Assembly (NCBI GenBank): GCA_943842625.1
Contig: CALTCK010000006.1
Coordinates: 62,001 to 126,000, forward strand
DNA from: an uncultured Flavobacteriaceae bacterium
GTDB taxonomy: Bacteria; Bacteroidota; Bacteroidia; Flavobacteriales; Flavobacteriaceae
Direction: 5' to 3'
Length of the DNA stretch: 64,000 bases
Shown here: positions 46,349 to 55,495 of the stretch, piece by piece
Position numbering within the stretch: the stretch's first letter is position 1
How the letters are laid out: each line of letters starts with the position of its first letter
The notes under the pieces: model-generated
The model's input: the letters and a program-made list of their open reading frames with translations, nothing else
What the model was told of the DNA's origin: nothing
Database searches by the model: none
Translations under genes and position numbers: made by a program

Positions 46349-46843
46349 CTATTCTTCTTCTTCTTGAACTTGATCGTAAACACCACCAAGATCAAACCAT
46401 TCCATAGTCCCTTTTCCTAGATTATCTTCATTATATTCAATTACGGCATAATATTTTGTCTCAGTATTTTTACCGGTTGCTTTGTGAGTTGAACTCCAAG
46501 TCCCATAGACTCTAACAGAACCGTTAGGAATAAATTCTTCATCTACACCAGGATAATATTGGCGATCAGAAAATTTAAAGTTTTCAAACTCTGCGTGCCA
46601 TCCTTTCATTGCTTGTTTCCATTGATCTTTTGAAAGAGAATCATTTGTATTGGCCGGGGACCAAAACATATCTTCAGACCACATAGAAGCCATGTTTTCT
46701 ATATCTCCAGCTTCAAAAAGGTTGTAAGCACGATCTGCCATTTCCATGTTAGTATTAAAATCTTCGAAGGGATTCGTAGTTTCGGTAGCTTCTTGACAGC
46801 CCCATAAAACGATAAAAGCAATGATAATAGTAAGTTGTTTCAT
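46349..46843 (-). CDS. NTF2/SnoaL-like lipoprotein
   Basis: Encodes 164 residues. The lipoprotein signal MKQLTIIIAFIVLWGC is followed by an NTF2-like fold: DRAYNLFEAGDIENMASMWS, DQWKQAMKGWHAEFENF, and a terminal beta pair TKYYAVIEYNEDN. NTF2-like domains bind small ligands or act as isomerases; nothing identifies the ligand here. The acidic tail (QVQEEEE) is unusual but short. Single gene. Confidence 0.82.
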   Translation of the reverse strand: MKQLTIIIAFIVLWGCQEATETTNPFEDFNTNMEMADRAYNLFEAGDIENMASMWSEDMFWSPANTNDSLSKDQWKQAMKGWHAEFENFKFSDRQYYPGVDEEFIPNGSVRVYGTWSSTHKATGKNTETKYYAVIEYNEDNLGKGTMEWFDLGGVYDQVQEEEE

Positions 46844-46921
46844 GAAATTTGTTTTAGTTCATTAATAAATAGCAATTTATGAATTTTTTGATTAATCTAC
46901 CTTAAGTTTTTTTTAATTCTT

Positions 46922-48550
46922 TTATACCTGAACCAGCCCCAAATTAAATTTCTTTTTTATGGGCGCATGATTGGCGGCCTCTATTCCCATGGAAATCCAG
47001 TTCCTTGTATCTAAAGGATCTATGATTGCGTCAGTCCATAATCTAGAAGCGGCATAATAGGGAGATACTTGTTCGTCGTATCTTGATTTTATTTTTTCGT
47101 AGAGTTCTTTTTCTAATTTTGGAGTTATTTTTTGACCTTGTTTTTTCAGAGATGCTGCTTCAATTTGTACTAAAACTTTTGCTGCACTATTTCCACTCAT
47201 TACAGCCAATTCAGCACTTGGCCAGGCTGTTATGAGCCTTGGATCATAAGCCTTACCACACATTGCATAATTTCCAGCACCGTAAGAATTTCCGATAATA
47301 ATTGTAAATTTCGGCACCACACTATTACTTACAGCGTTCACCATTTTAGCACCATCTTTTATGATACCTCCATGTTCACTTTTACTGCCCACCATAAATC
47401 CAGTTACATCCTGAAGAAATACCAAAGGAATTTTTTTCTGGTTACAATTAGCAATAAAACGAGTTGCCTTGTCTGCGCTATCGCTATAAATAACCCCTCC
47501 AAATTGCATTTCACCTTTTTTAGACTTTACTAATTTTCTTTGATTAGCGACAATTCCAACGGCCCAACCATCAATTCTGGCATAACCTGTTAAAATAGTT
47601 TTTCCATAATCTTTTTTATACTCTTTGAATAAAGAATCGTCAACAATACGATTAATAATTTCACGCATATCGTATTGATCAGCTCTTGATTTTGGAAGAA
47701 TGCCATAAATTTCCTTAGGATCATTTTTAGGTTTTAATGGTTTTTCTCTATTAAAACCAGCTTTCTCATAATCTCCAATTTTTGAAAAAATGTTTTTAAT
47801 AGTTTCTAAGGCATCTTTATCATCTTTGGATTTGTAGTCGGTAACACCGCTAATTTCGCAATGAGTTGAAGCCCCTCCTAACGTTTCATTATCAATAGTT
47901 TCACCAATAGCGGCCTTTACTAAATAGCTTCCAGCTAAAAATATACTTCCTGTTTTATCTACAATTAAAGCTTCATCGCTCATAATGGGTAAGTAGGCGC
48001 CCCCAGCAACACAACTTCCCATCACAGCAGAAATTTGTGTGATGCCCATACTACTCATGACAGCATTATTTCTAAAAATACGACCAAAGTGTTCTTTATC
48101 GGGAAATATTTCATCTTGCAAAGGAAGATATACTCCTGCACTATCTACTAAATAAATAATCGGTAAGTTATTTTGAATAGAGATTTCTTGTGCCCTTAAA
48201 TTTTTTTTCCCTGTTATAGGAAACCAAGCTCCGGCTTTTACAGTGGCATCATTGGCTACAACAATACATTGTTTTCCACTAACATAGCCAATCTTAACAA
48301 CAACTCCTCCACTGGGACAACCGCCGTGTTCCTCATACATTAGGTAACCAGCAAAACCACCAATTTCTAAACTTTTTGACTTCGGATCTAATAAATAATC
48401 AATTCGTTCACGAGCAGTCATTTTACCTTTAGCATGATGTTTTTCGATTTTAGCTTTACCACCTCCAAGTTTAACTTTTGCAAATCGTTGCTTTAATTTT
48501 GAGTTTAATAATTTATTGTAATCTTCGTTTTTATTGAAGTCTAAATCCAT
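46922..48550 (-). CDS. Acyl-CoA carboxylase, carboxyltransferase (beta) subunit
   Basis: Encodes 542 residues from the ATG at 48550 (MDLDFNKNEDYNKLLNSKLK); the upstream in-frame ATG adds residues unlike the family. The crotonase-type carboxyltransferase domains show KGKMTARERIDYLLDP, YLVDSAGVYLPLQ, GITQISAVMGSCVAGGAYLP, PLVFLQDVTGFMVG and GNSYGAGNYAMCGKAYDPR. It transfers carboxyl from biotin to propionyl- or methylcrotonyl-CoA. The motif set (LQDVTGFMVG) favours the methylcrotonyl-CoA type (leucine degradation). No biotin carboxylase subunit is adjacent, so the substrate stays open. Confidence 0.88.
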   Translation of the reverse strand: MDLDFNKNEDYNKLLNSKLKQRFAKVKLGGGKAKIEKHHAKGKMTARERIDYLLDPKSKSLEIGGFAGYLMYEEHGGCPSGGVVVKIGYVSGKQCIVVANDATVKAGAWFPITGKKNLRAQEISIQNNLPIIYLVDSAGVYLPLQDEIFPDKEHFGRIFRNNAVMSSMGITQISAVMGSCVAGGAYLPIMSDEALIVDKTGSIFLAGSYLVKAAIGETIDNETLGGASTHCEISGVTDYKSKDDKDALETIKNIFSKIGDYEKAGFNREKPLKPKNDPKEIYGILPKSRADQYDMREIINRIVDDSLFKEYKKDYGKTILTGYARIDGWAVGIVANQRKLVKSKKGEMQFGGVIYSDSADKATRFIANCNQKKIPLVFLQDVTGFMVGSKSEHGGIIKDGAKMVNAVSNSVVPKFTIIIGNSYGAGNYAMCGKAYDPRLITAWPSAELAVMSGNSAAKVLVQIEAASLKKQGQKITPKLEKELYEKIKSRYDEQVSPYYAASRLWTDAIIDPLDTRNWISMGIEAANHAPIKKKFNLGLVQV

Positions 48551-48693
48551 GTATTTATTGCTTTGGGCTAAAGTACAAAACTTTAAATTTATATAATACA
48601 AAACTTTAATTTCAAATATATTTCAAGAAAATACATAAAGGAATATAATTATATTTTATGTACATTTCAATTATAAAAATTTTTAAAAAAAGT

Positions 48694-49224
48694 ATGAAAA
48701 AAATTATCGCATTTGCAGGAAGCAATAACAGAGAGTCTATCAATAAAAAACTTGCAGTTTTTGCTGCAAATAAAATAACTAGTGTGCAAATTAAGATTTT
48801 AGATTTAAACGATTTTGAGCTACCACTATATGGAATTGATTACGAAAAAAAGTTTGGTATTCCAGAAAATGCTCAAAGATTTCTAGATGAAATTAAAAAT
48901 TCTGATGGGATTGTTTTATCATTAGCGGAACATAATGGGGCCTATACTGCTGTTTTTAAAAATATGTTTGATTGGATGTCTCGAATTGACGGAAAGCTCT
49001 GGAATAACAAACCCATGTTCTTGATGGCTACTTCTCCAGGAGGTAGAGGAGGTGCTTCGGTGCTAAAAATTGCAAAGGAAAGATTTTCCCTCATGGGAGG
49101 TAATGTTGTTGCGGAGTTTTCGTTACCATTTTTTGAGCAAAACTATTCTTTTTCTGGAATTGCGGACAGTGACTTAAGAGATTCTTTTAGTCATGAAATC
49201 ACTAAATTTGAAAAAGCTTTATAA
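48694..49224 (+). CDS. NADPH-dependent FMN reductase family protein
   Basis: Encodes 176 residues from the ATG at 48694 (MKKIIAFAGSNNRESINKKL); the upstream ATG adds 12 poor residues. Flavodoxin-like fold with the phosphate loop GSNNRESINKK, YGIDYEKKFGIPENAQRF, and the flavin loop SLAEHNGAYTAVFKN followed by PGGRGGASVL. It probably reduces FMN or quinones with NADPH in the cytoplasm. Single gene. Confidence 0.85.
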   Translation: MKKIIAFAGSNNRESINKKLAVFAANKITSVQIKILDLNDFELPLYGIDYEKKFGIPENAQRFLDEIKNSDGIVLSLAEHNGAYTAVFKNMFDWMSRIDGKLWNNKPMFLMATSPGGRGGASVLKIAKERFSLMGGNVVAEFSLPFFEQNYSFSGIADSDLRDSFSHEITKFEKAL

Positions 49225-49428
49225 GTTATAAAATGGGAGATATGTTAAAAGATATTAAAACATATTTTCATACGAAAAAATAAAGGTCTATTGAATATCA
49301 CCTATACCGCAAAGTAGTTAATAATTAAGATTCCATATTTATACTTTTTTTTATTTAAAAATACGATATTTGTTATAGAACAACAATGATTTTTCTAAAT
49401 CAAGAAAAGTTAATTAATTTGATTAGAT

Positions 49429-49611
49429 ATGAGTATGAATAAAAATACAGTTTTAGCATGGGCAACATTTATTATGATAATAATGGGTTTTGTATTGATA
49501 GGCCTTGGCGCATTTCGTTATGATGATGTTGCAGGTTGGGGATTTGCTTCAGTTGGAATTGGATTCTTTGCCAACGCATGGGTTTTCAATGCATTAAAAG
49601 GAAGAGTTTAG
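49429..49611 (+). CDS. CAL67264-family small membrane protein
   Basis: Encodes 60 residues with two membrane helices (TVLAWATFIMIIMGFVLIGL and GWGFASVGIGFFANAWVFNA) joined by GAFRYDDVAG. This matches the short, highly conserved Flavobacteriia family named after CAL67264, of unknown function. It lies 31 bases upstream of ettA and is probably co-transcribed with it, as is often seen. Confidence 0.88.
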   Translation: MSMNKNTVLAWATFIMIIMGFVLIGLGAFRYDDVAGWGFASVGIGFFANAWVFNALKGRV

Positions 49612-49642
49612 TATAAGTATAATTTGTTGTAAAAGTAGATTT

Positions 49643-51334
49643 ATGTCAGATGATAAAAAAGTAATTTTCTCCATGTCTGGAGTTACAAAAGCCTACCAGA
49701 ATTCACAAACACCTGTTCTCAAAAACATCTATTTAAGTTTTTTTTATGGAGCAAAAATTGGAATTTTAGGCTTAAATGGTAGTGGTAAATCTACCCTTTT
49801 AAAAATTATAGCTGGTGTTGATACCAACTATCGTGGAGATGTTGTTTTTGCTGATGGCTATTCAGTTGGCTATTTGGAACAAGAACCTCAATTAGACGAT
49901 TCTAAAACTGTCATAGAGATTGTTAAAGAAGGTGCCCAAGAGGTAGTGGATGTTCTTGATGCGTATAATAAAATTAATGATATGTTTGGCTTACCCGAAG
50001 TCTATGAGAATCCTCAAAAAATGGAAGAACTCATGACTAAACAGGCTGAATTACAGGATAAAATTGATGCTACCAATGCTTGGGAGTTAGATACCAAATT
50101 AGAAATAGCTATGGATGCACTTCGAACTCCCCTGGGAGATACTCCAATTAAAGTCCTGTCTGGAGGAGAAAGAAGAAGAGTTGCCTTGTGTAGGTTATTA
50201 TTACAAGAACCCGACGTTTTGTTACTTGATGAACCTACGAATCATTTAGATGCAGAAAGTGTTCATTGGTTAGAGTATCATTTGTCTCAATACAAAGGAA
50301 CAGTTATTGCCGTTACCCATGACCGGTATTTTTTGGATAATGTAGCTGGTTGGATTTTAGAGTTGGATAGGGGCGAGGGTATCCCCTGGAAAGGAAATTA
50401 TTCGTCTTGGTTGGATCAAAAATCGAATCGATTGGCCCAAGAAAGTAAAACAGCCTCTAAACGTCAAAAAACTCTAGAACGAGAATTGGATTGGGTCAGA
50501 CAGGGCGCAAAAGGAAGACAAACCAAGCAAAAAGCACGACTTAAAAACTATGATAAGTTAATGAGTCAGGACCAAAAACAATTGGATGAAAAATTAGAAA
50601 TTTATATTCCAAACGGTCCTAGATTAGGAACAAATGTCATTGAAGCTAAAGGAGTGTCCAAAGCATTTGGTGCTAAATTGCTGTATGAAAATTTAAATTT
50701 TAACCTTCCGCAAGCAGGGATTGTCGGAATTATAGGTCCTAATGGTGCTGGAAAGACGACTATTTTTAAAATGATCATGGGTCAAGAAAAGTCTGACAGC
50801 GGAGAATTTAATGTTGGCGAAACTGCTCAGATAGCATACGTAGATCAAGCTCACGCAAATATCGATACGGAAAAATCGATATGGCAAAATTTCTGCGATG
50901 GTCAAGAGTTAATCATGATGGGAGGAAAACAAGTAAATTCAAGAGCTTACCTGAGTCGTTTCAATTTTGGTGGAAGTGAACAGAATAAAAAAGTTTCTAT
51001 GCTTTCAGGTGGTGAGAGAAATCGTTTGCACTTAGCAATGACACTGCGAGAAGAAGGAAATGTTTTATTATTGGATGAACCTACGAATGATTTAGATGTT
51101 AACACCCTACGTGCTTTAGAGGAAGGATTGGAAAACTTTGCGGGATGTGCAGTAGTTATTTCGCATGATCGATGGTTTTTAGATCGAGTATGTACTCATA
51201 TTCTTGCTTTTGAGGGAGATAGTCAAGTCTATTTTTTTGAAGGTGGATTTAGTGAATATGAGGAAAATAAAAAGAAACGTCTTGGTGGTGATTTATTACC
51301 CAAACGAATTAAGTACAAAAAATTAATAAGATAG
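49643..51334 (+). CDS. ettA: Energy-dependent translational throttle protein EttA (ABC-F)
   Basis: Encodes 563 residues with two ABC ATPase domains and no membrane segment. Domain 1 has LGLNGSGKSTLLKI, LSGGERRRVALCRLL and LLLDEPTNHLDAES. The interdomain arm-linker region (WELDTKLEIAM to KQKARLKNYDKL) follows. Domain 2 has GIIGPNGAGKTTIFKM, LSGGERNRLHLAM and LLLDEPTNDLDVNT. EttA binds the ribosomal E site and gates elongation in response to ATP/ADP. Length is standard. Confidence 0.94.
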   Translation: MSDDKKVIFSMSGVTKAYQNSQTPVLKNIYLSFFYGAKIGILGLNGSGKSTLLKIIAGVDTNYRGDVVFADGYSVGYLEQEPQLDDSKTVIEIVKEGAQEVVDVLDAYNKINDMFGLPEVYENPQKMEELMTKQAELQDKIDATNAWELDTKLEIAMDALRTPLGDTPIKVLSGGERRRVALCRLLLQEPDVLLLDEPTNHLDAESVHWLEYHLSQYKGTVIAVTHDRYFLDNVAGWILELDRGEGIPWKGNYSSWLDQKSNRLAQESKTASKRQKTLERELDWVRQGAKGRQTKQKARLKNYDKLMSQDQKQLDEKLEIYIPNGPRLGTNVIEAKGVSKAFGAKLLYENLNFNLPQAGIVGIIGPNGAGKTTIFKMIMGQEKSDSGEFNVGETAQIAYVDQAHANIDTEKSIWQNFCDGQELIMMGGKQVNSRAYLSRFNFGGSEQNKKVSMLSGGERNRLHLAMTLREEGNVLLLDEPTNDLDVNTLRALEEGLENFAGCAVVISHDRWFLDRVCTHILAFEGDSQVYFFEGGFSEYEENKKKRLGGDLLPKRIKYKKLIR

Positions 51335-51341
51335 TTCCACT

Positions 51342-52031
51342 ATGTATCGAAATATAAAAGTGATTGCATTTGATGCAGATGATACTTTATGGGTAAATGA
51401 GCCTTTTTTTAGAGATGCCGAAAATGAATTTTATAAACTTTTAAAAAATTACATTTCTGAAGAAGATTGCAAGCAACTTTTATTTGAAGTTGAAATTAAA
51501 AACTTACCCATGTATGGTTATGGAATTAAGCCGTTTACCTTATCTTTAATAGAAGCTGCTATCACACTCTCAAAAAATAGAATACCACTAGAGACGGTAT
51601 CTAAAATTATAGAATTAGGTAAAGAAATGCTTTCTAAACCAATCAAATTAATAGATGGAATTGAAGAAACCTTAATAAAACTCTCTTCTAAATACCGTTT
51701 GGTCATGGCTACAAAAGGAGATCTATTGGATCAAGAGCGTAAATTGAAAAAATCAGGTTTAGAAAATTATTTTCATCACATAGAGGTAATGAGTGATAAG
51801 CAACCCGATAATTACCAAAAATTACTACAACATTTAGATATTACCTCAAATCAATTTTTAATGATAGGTAATTCTCTTAAATCAGACGTTCTTCCTGTTC
51901 TAGAAATAGGTGCATATGCCATTAATATACCATTTCATATTACTTGGGAACATGAAAAGGTAACGAAAAAAGTAAGTCATCATCAATTTAAAAAAATAGA
52001 ATTCGCCTCAGAATTGCTACAATTACTGTAA
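51342..52031 (+). CDS. HAD-family hydrolase
   Basis: Encodes 229 residues. HAD motifs are IAFDADDTLWVNEPFF (nucleophile Asp in DADDTL), VMATKGDLLDQERKL (motif II) and FLMIGNSLKSDVLPVLEIGA (motif IV, with Asp). The helical cap lies between motifs I and II, so a small phosphometabolite phosphatase is likely. It follows ettA after 7 bases and is probably co-transcribed. Substrate unknown. Confidence 0.88.
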   Translation: MYRNIKVIAFDADDTLWVNEPFFRDAENEFYKLLKNYISEEDCKQLLFEVEIKNLPMYGYGIKPFTLSLIEAAITLSKNRIPLETVSKIIELGKEMLSKPIKLIDGIEETLIKLSSKYRLVMATKGDLLDQERKLKKSGLENYFHHIEVMSDKQPDNYQKLLQHLDITSNQFLMIGNSLKSDVLPVLEIGAYAINIPFHITWEHEKVTKKVSHHQFKKIEFASELLQLL

Positions 52032-52059
52032 CCTTTTGCTTATTGAGCAGTTATCTTTT

Positions 52060-53736
52060 TTAAAAATCTGCTGCTCTATTAAATTTCATTATTTTATGGG
52101 TAAGAGGATGCTTAAACTCTAAACTATCAGCATGCAAATACAATCGTTTCGATTTATTACCATATAAGTCATCTCCGATAATAGGAGAATTTAATCCCAG
52201 AATATGAGCTGCATGAACTCTTAATTGGTGTGTTCTGCCGGAAATAGGGTAGAAATATATTTTGGTATTACCTTTATTTCGCTTTATGACCTCCCAGTTA
52301 GTAGTTGCTTTTTTTCCAAACTCATAGCAAACTAGTTGTCTTGGACGATCGTTTAAGTCAACTCTTATTGGTAAAATAATGCTGCCGCTATTTTTAATGA
52401 GGTTTCCCTCTATTAAAGCAGTATATCTTTTTTTTACTGTTTTTTTAATAAATTGATTTTGTATTTCTTTATGAGCTCTTTTGTTTTTTGCTAATACTAA
52501 AAGACCTGAGGTAGCCATATCCAATCTATGTATAATAATGGGACCTGATATGTTTTTTATTTGCTGTTTAATTCTGGTGAACACAGAATCATGAATATGG
52601 ATTCCTGGAACCGATAAAAAACCAGAAGGTTTATTGATTACAATTAGTTCGTTGTCTTCAAACACAATCTCTAATTTTTTACCTTTGGCAGGGTTTTTAA
52701 GCATAGGATTCGTGTCCGTTTCAATCCCTGACAACATATGTTTTAATATGGGCTTGCATTTTCCTTGACATGATGGATAAAATTGTTGGTGTTTTCGAAT
52801 TTCTTTATTTGGTGATTTTCCCCACCAAAATTCTGCCATAGCTAGAGGTTTCAAATCATTTAAAAATGCATATTGTAATAACTTAGGGGCAGCACATTCT
52901 CCTGCACCTGCGGGAATATTTTGATCGTTTTTTTCGGAGAATAATTGAATTAAATTTTTAGTTTCTTTTTTTGAATTTAAAAATTGATATTGCTCAAATA
53001 AATACTGTTGTAAATCTGCAGATTTTGTTTTACGTAACTTTTTTAAGTTAATAATTTGGTTGGTGAAGAAAGACAATTCATCAGTTATGGTTTCTATTTG
53101 ATAATTCCAATAGCGTCTCACATTATTAATTAATTGTTTTTCTTTAATACTATCGTTATTTAATTTTTCTTGAAGCATTTGCAAAGATTTTCCTGATAAC
53201 ATTGAAACAGCTTTTAGTCGTTTAAGTTTTCTTTTTTTTCTTGCTTTTTTTCGAAGTTCTTTATGTTCAGAAATGTCTAGAACAGCATTTATTTTTTCAG
53301 ATGCTAGTCTAGCTTTTAAATCGTTATAGGTCGAATCCTTCTCTAGTTGTTCAATTTTAGCATTTATTTTATTTAATATTTTTTCTTCATTTAAAAATAG
53401 AGAGTCTTTTTTTAGCATATCAAATACAGGTGGTACAAATTTTTTATGGCAGTTAGTTTCTGCCATTTTACCCGAAACAGCTGTTAAATATCCAATTTCT
53501 CTTTTTTTATTACGAACAATTAAGATTCCAAACATTTTACCTATGACTAAACCCTTTTTTTCTAGGTTTAATCCAAAATTATGCTCAAATTCTTTTTGAT
53601 CTATTAAATATTTCTGCACCTCTTTTACAGCAATCTTACACAATGGGTGAGGTTCATAATAAAATGGAAATGTAAACTTTTCAGGAAGTTTTATTTTTTT
53701 AACTGATGATGAAAATTTTTGAAAATAGGAATCCAC
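52060..53736 (-). CDS. RluA-family pseudouridine synthase with long N-terminal region
   Basis: Encodes 558 residues. The C-terminal 200 residues are an RluA-type catalytic domain: VINKPSGFLSVPG, PIIIHRLDMATSGLLVLA with the catalytic Asp in HRLD, and GRTHQLRVHAAHILG. The N-terminal 340 residues have no RluA counterpart in the short enzymes. They include a Lys-rich coiled coil (about 120-260) and a Cys-containing block (GAGECAAPKLLQYAF, then YPSCQGKC). Similar long forms occur in other bacteria. The RNA target is not known. Confidence 0.85.
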   Translation of the reverse strand: MDSYFQKFSSSVKKIKLPEKFTFPFYYEPHPLCKIAVKEVQKYLIDQKEFEHNFGLNLEKKGLVIGKMFGILIVRNKKREIGYLTAVSGKMAETNCHKKFVPPVFDMLKKDSLFLNEEKILNKINAKIEQLEKDSTYNDLKARLASEKINAVLDISEHKELRKKARKKRKLKRLKAVSMLSGKSLQMLQEKLNNDSIKEKQLINNVRRYWNYQIETITDELSFFTNQIINLKKLRKTKSADLQQYLFEQYQFLNSKKETKNLIQLFSEKNDQNIPAGAGECAAPKLLQYAFLNDLKPLAMAEFWWGKSPNKEIRKHQQFYPSCQGKCKPILKHMLSGIETDTNPMLKNPAKGKKLEIVFEDNELIVINKPSGFLSVPGIHIHDSVFTRIKQQIKNISGPIIIHRLDMATSGLLVLAKNKRAHKEIQNQFIKKTVKKRYTALIEGNLIKNSGSIILPIRVDLNDRPRQLVCYEFGKKATTNWEVIKRNKGNTKIYFYPISGRTHQLRVHAAHILGLNSPIIGDDLYGNKSKRLYLHADSLEFKHPLTHKIMKFNRAADF

Positions 53737-53795
53737 AAGTGTTAACTAACAAAGTTGCAAAGATAATTTTTCCTTCTATATATATTGTTAAAGTA

Positions 53796-53827
53796 TTGTA
53801 ATCATTGCTAATTTTTTAATATTTTTG
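53796..53827 (+). promoter_or_regulatory. Promoter of the GH16 gene
   Basis: TTG at 53796-53798 and TATTTTTG at 53820-53827 have 21-base spacing and match the Bacteroidota consensus. Transcription is predicted near 53834, 31 bases before the ATG. Confidence 0.6.
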
Positions 53828-53864
53828 AGTATTAAAAGTATTTGTCAATATTTAAATTATTTAA

Positions 53865-55451
53865 ATGAAATTATATTTTCGATCACTTTATGTGTTACTT
53901 TTTTTTTCAACATCATTAATTAGCCAAGTGATGCCGCTTGATTTTTCTGATTCCTCAGACGAGTTTGTTCCTTTTGCAGGTTCAGAATTTATTTTTTTTG
54001 AAGACCCTAATAATAACGAAAATATAGTTGGTAATTTTTTTAACGATGGATCGGATCCGTGGCAAGGCTTTTATATTGATTTAAGTGATCCTATTGATTT
54101 GGATTTTCAAAATACGATCTCTTTGTCGTTTTATACATTTGATTCCGAAACACACACTGTTTTATTGAAATTAGAAAATGGTGAAAATCCAGACGTACAA
54201 GTAGCTATAGATATTCCATATAATTCTGGATGGTCAGACAATATTACTTTTGATTTTTCTGATGCCGTATTGAGTTCAGACGGTACTACACCTGTTGATG
54301 CAACAGGTAATTATAACCGACTAACTATTTTTATAGATGGAGGTTTTTCGCTTTCAGGATCTTTTTTGATCGATAATATTGAAGATGGATCTCTACCATC
54401 AGATCCCAATGAAGTTGATGTTGAATACAACTATTTGGTTTGGGAAGACAATTTTGAAACTCCAGGAGTAGTTAACTCATTAAATTGGCACCATCAAACT
54501 CAAGTCATTATACCCGGCGTAGGTTGGGCAAACGGTGAAGAACAGCATTATACAAATCGATTGGATAATTCATATGTTGATGATTCAGGATTTTTAAATA
54601 TTGTAGCAAAAAAAGAAACCTTTACAGATCAGAATTTGACAAAAAATTATACTTCAGCACGACTAAACTCCAAGTTTGCTTTTACTTATGGTAGGGTAGA
54701 TGTAAGAGCAAAGTTACCAATAGATTTAGGAACTTGGCCAGCAATTTGGATGTTAGGAAAAAATATAAATGAAAATGGTGCTTATTGGGACCCTGTATTT
54801 GGTACTACAAATTGGCCTGCTTGTGGAGAAGTTGATATTATGGAACATGGTATTTTTCCTTCAGAAGATATTGATTATATCGGCAGTGCGCTCCACACAC
54901 CCTGTTGTTTTGGTGGAAATCCAAATGCTGGAGGTACTATAGCTAGTAATCTTGAAAATCAATTTCATGTATATTCTGTAAATTGGTCTCCCGATCAAAT
55001 TACATTCTTATTAGATGGGATTGGTTTTTATACCTATAATCCAGAAATAAAGGACGAAAACACTTGGCCATTTTTTGAAGATCAATATATTTTACTTAAC
55101 GTTGCTATGGGAGGAGTTGCCGGACCAATTGACTCTCAATATACTGAAAGTGCAATGATTATTGATTATGTTAGAGTTTACCAAGAAAATCCGCTAAGTA
55201 TTGAGGATACAATTAATGCTCATATTAAAAAGAATTTAAAAATTTATCCAAATCCAGTCAAAAATGAGATTAATCTAATTTCAGAAGAACCAATAACTAA
55301 AATAAAGCTTTACGATTATCTGGGTAAATTAGTACTTGAAAAAAATAATAATACTAAATTTATTCAAGTTAGCAGTTTGAACTCCGGCATTTACTTTTTA
55401 GAGGTTTTTATTAACAATTATAAGAGTTTACAAAAAGTCATTATTGAATAA
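53865..55451 (+). CDS. GH16 endo-beta-glucanase (laminarinase-like), T9SS-secreted
   Basis: Encodes 528 residues. A signal peptide (LYVLLFFSTSLISQ) is followed by a carbohydrate-binding-like beta-sandwich (about 25-175). Next is the GH16 catalytic domain (about 190-435) with the signature GEVDIMEHG (nucleophile Glu322, acid/base Glu327), ARLNSKFAFTYGRVDVRAKL and WPAIWML. Residues 445-528 are a type A T9SS sorting domain (NLKIYPNPVKNEI, then GIYFLEVFI). The GH16 type suggests cleavage of laminarin-like beta-1,3-glucan from algae, but other beta-glucans are possible. No SusCD pair is adjacent. It would use the T9SS that includes PorQ. Confidence 0.9.
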   Translation: MKLYFRSLYVLLFFSTSLISQVMPLDFSDSSDEFVPFAGSEFIFFEDPNNNENIVGNFFNDGSDPWQGFYIDLSDPIDLDFQNTISLSFYTFDSETHTVLLKLENGENPDVQVAIDIPYNSGWSDNITFDFSDAVLSSDGTTPVDATGNYNRLTIFIDGGFSLSGSFLIDNIEDGSLPSDPNEVDVEYNYLVWEDNFETPGVVNSLNWHHQTQVIIPGVGWANGEEQHYTNRLDNSYVDDSGFLNIVAKKETFTDQNLTKNYTSARLNSKFAFTYGRVDVRAKLPIDLGTWPAIWMLGKNINENGAYWDPVFGTTNWPACGEVDIMEHGIFPSEDIDYIGSALHTPCCFGGNPNAGGTIASNLENQFHVYSVNWSPDQITFLLDGIGFYTYNPEIKDENTWPFFEDQYILLNVAMGGVAGPIDSQYTESAMIIDYVRVYQENPLSIEDTINAHIKKNLKIYPNPVKNEINLISEEPITKIKLYDYLGKLVLEKNNNTKFIQVSSLNSGIYFLEVFINNYKSLQKVIIE

Positions 55452-55495
55452 TTTAATATAAAAATTTCAATTGTGTTACCAATAAAATTTGATTA

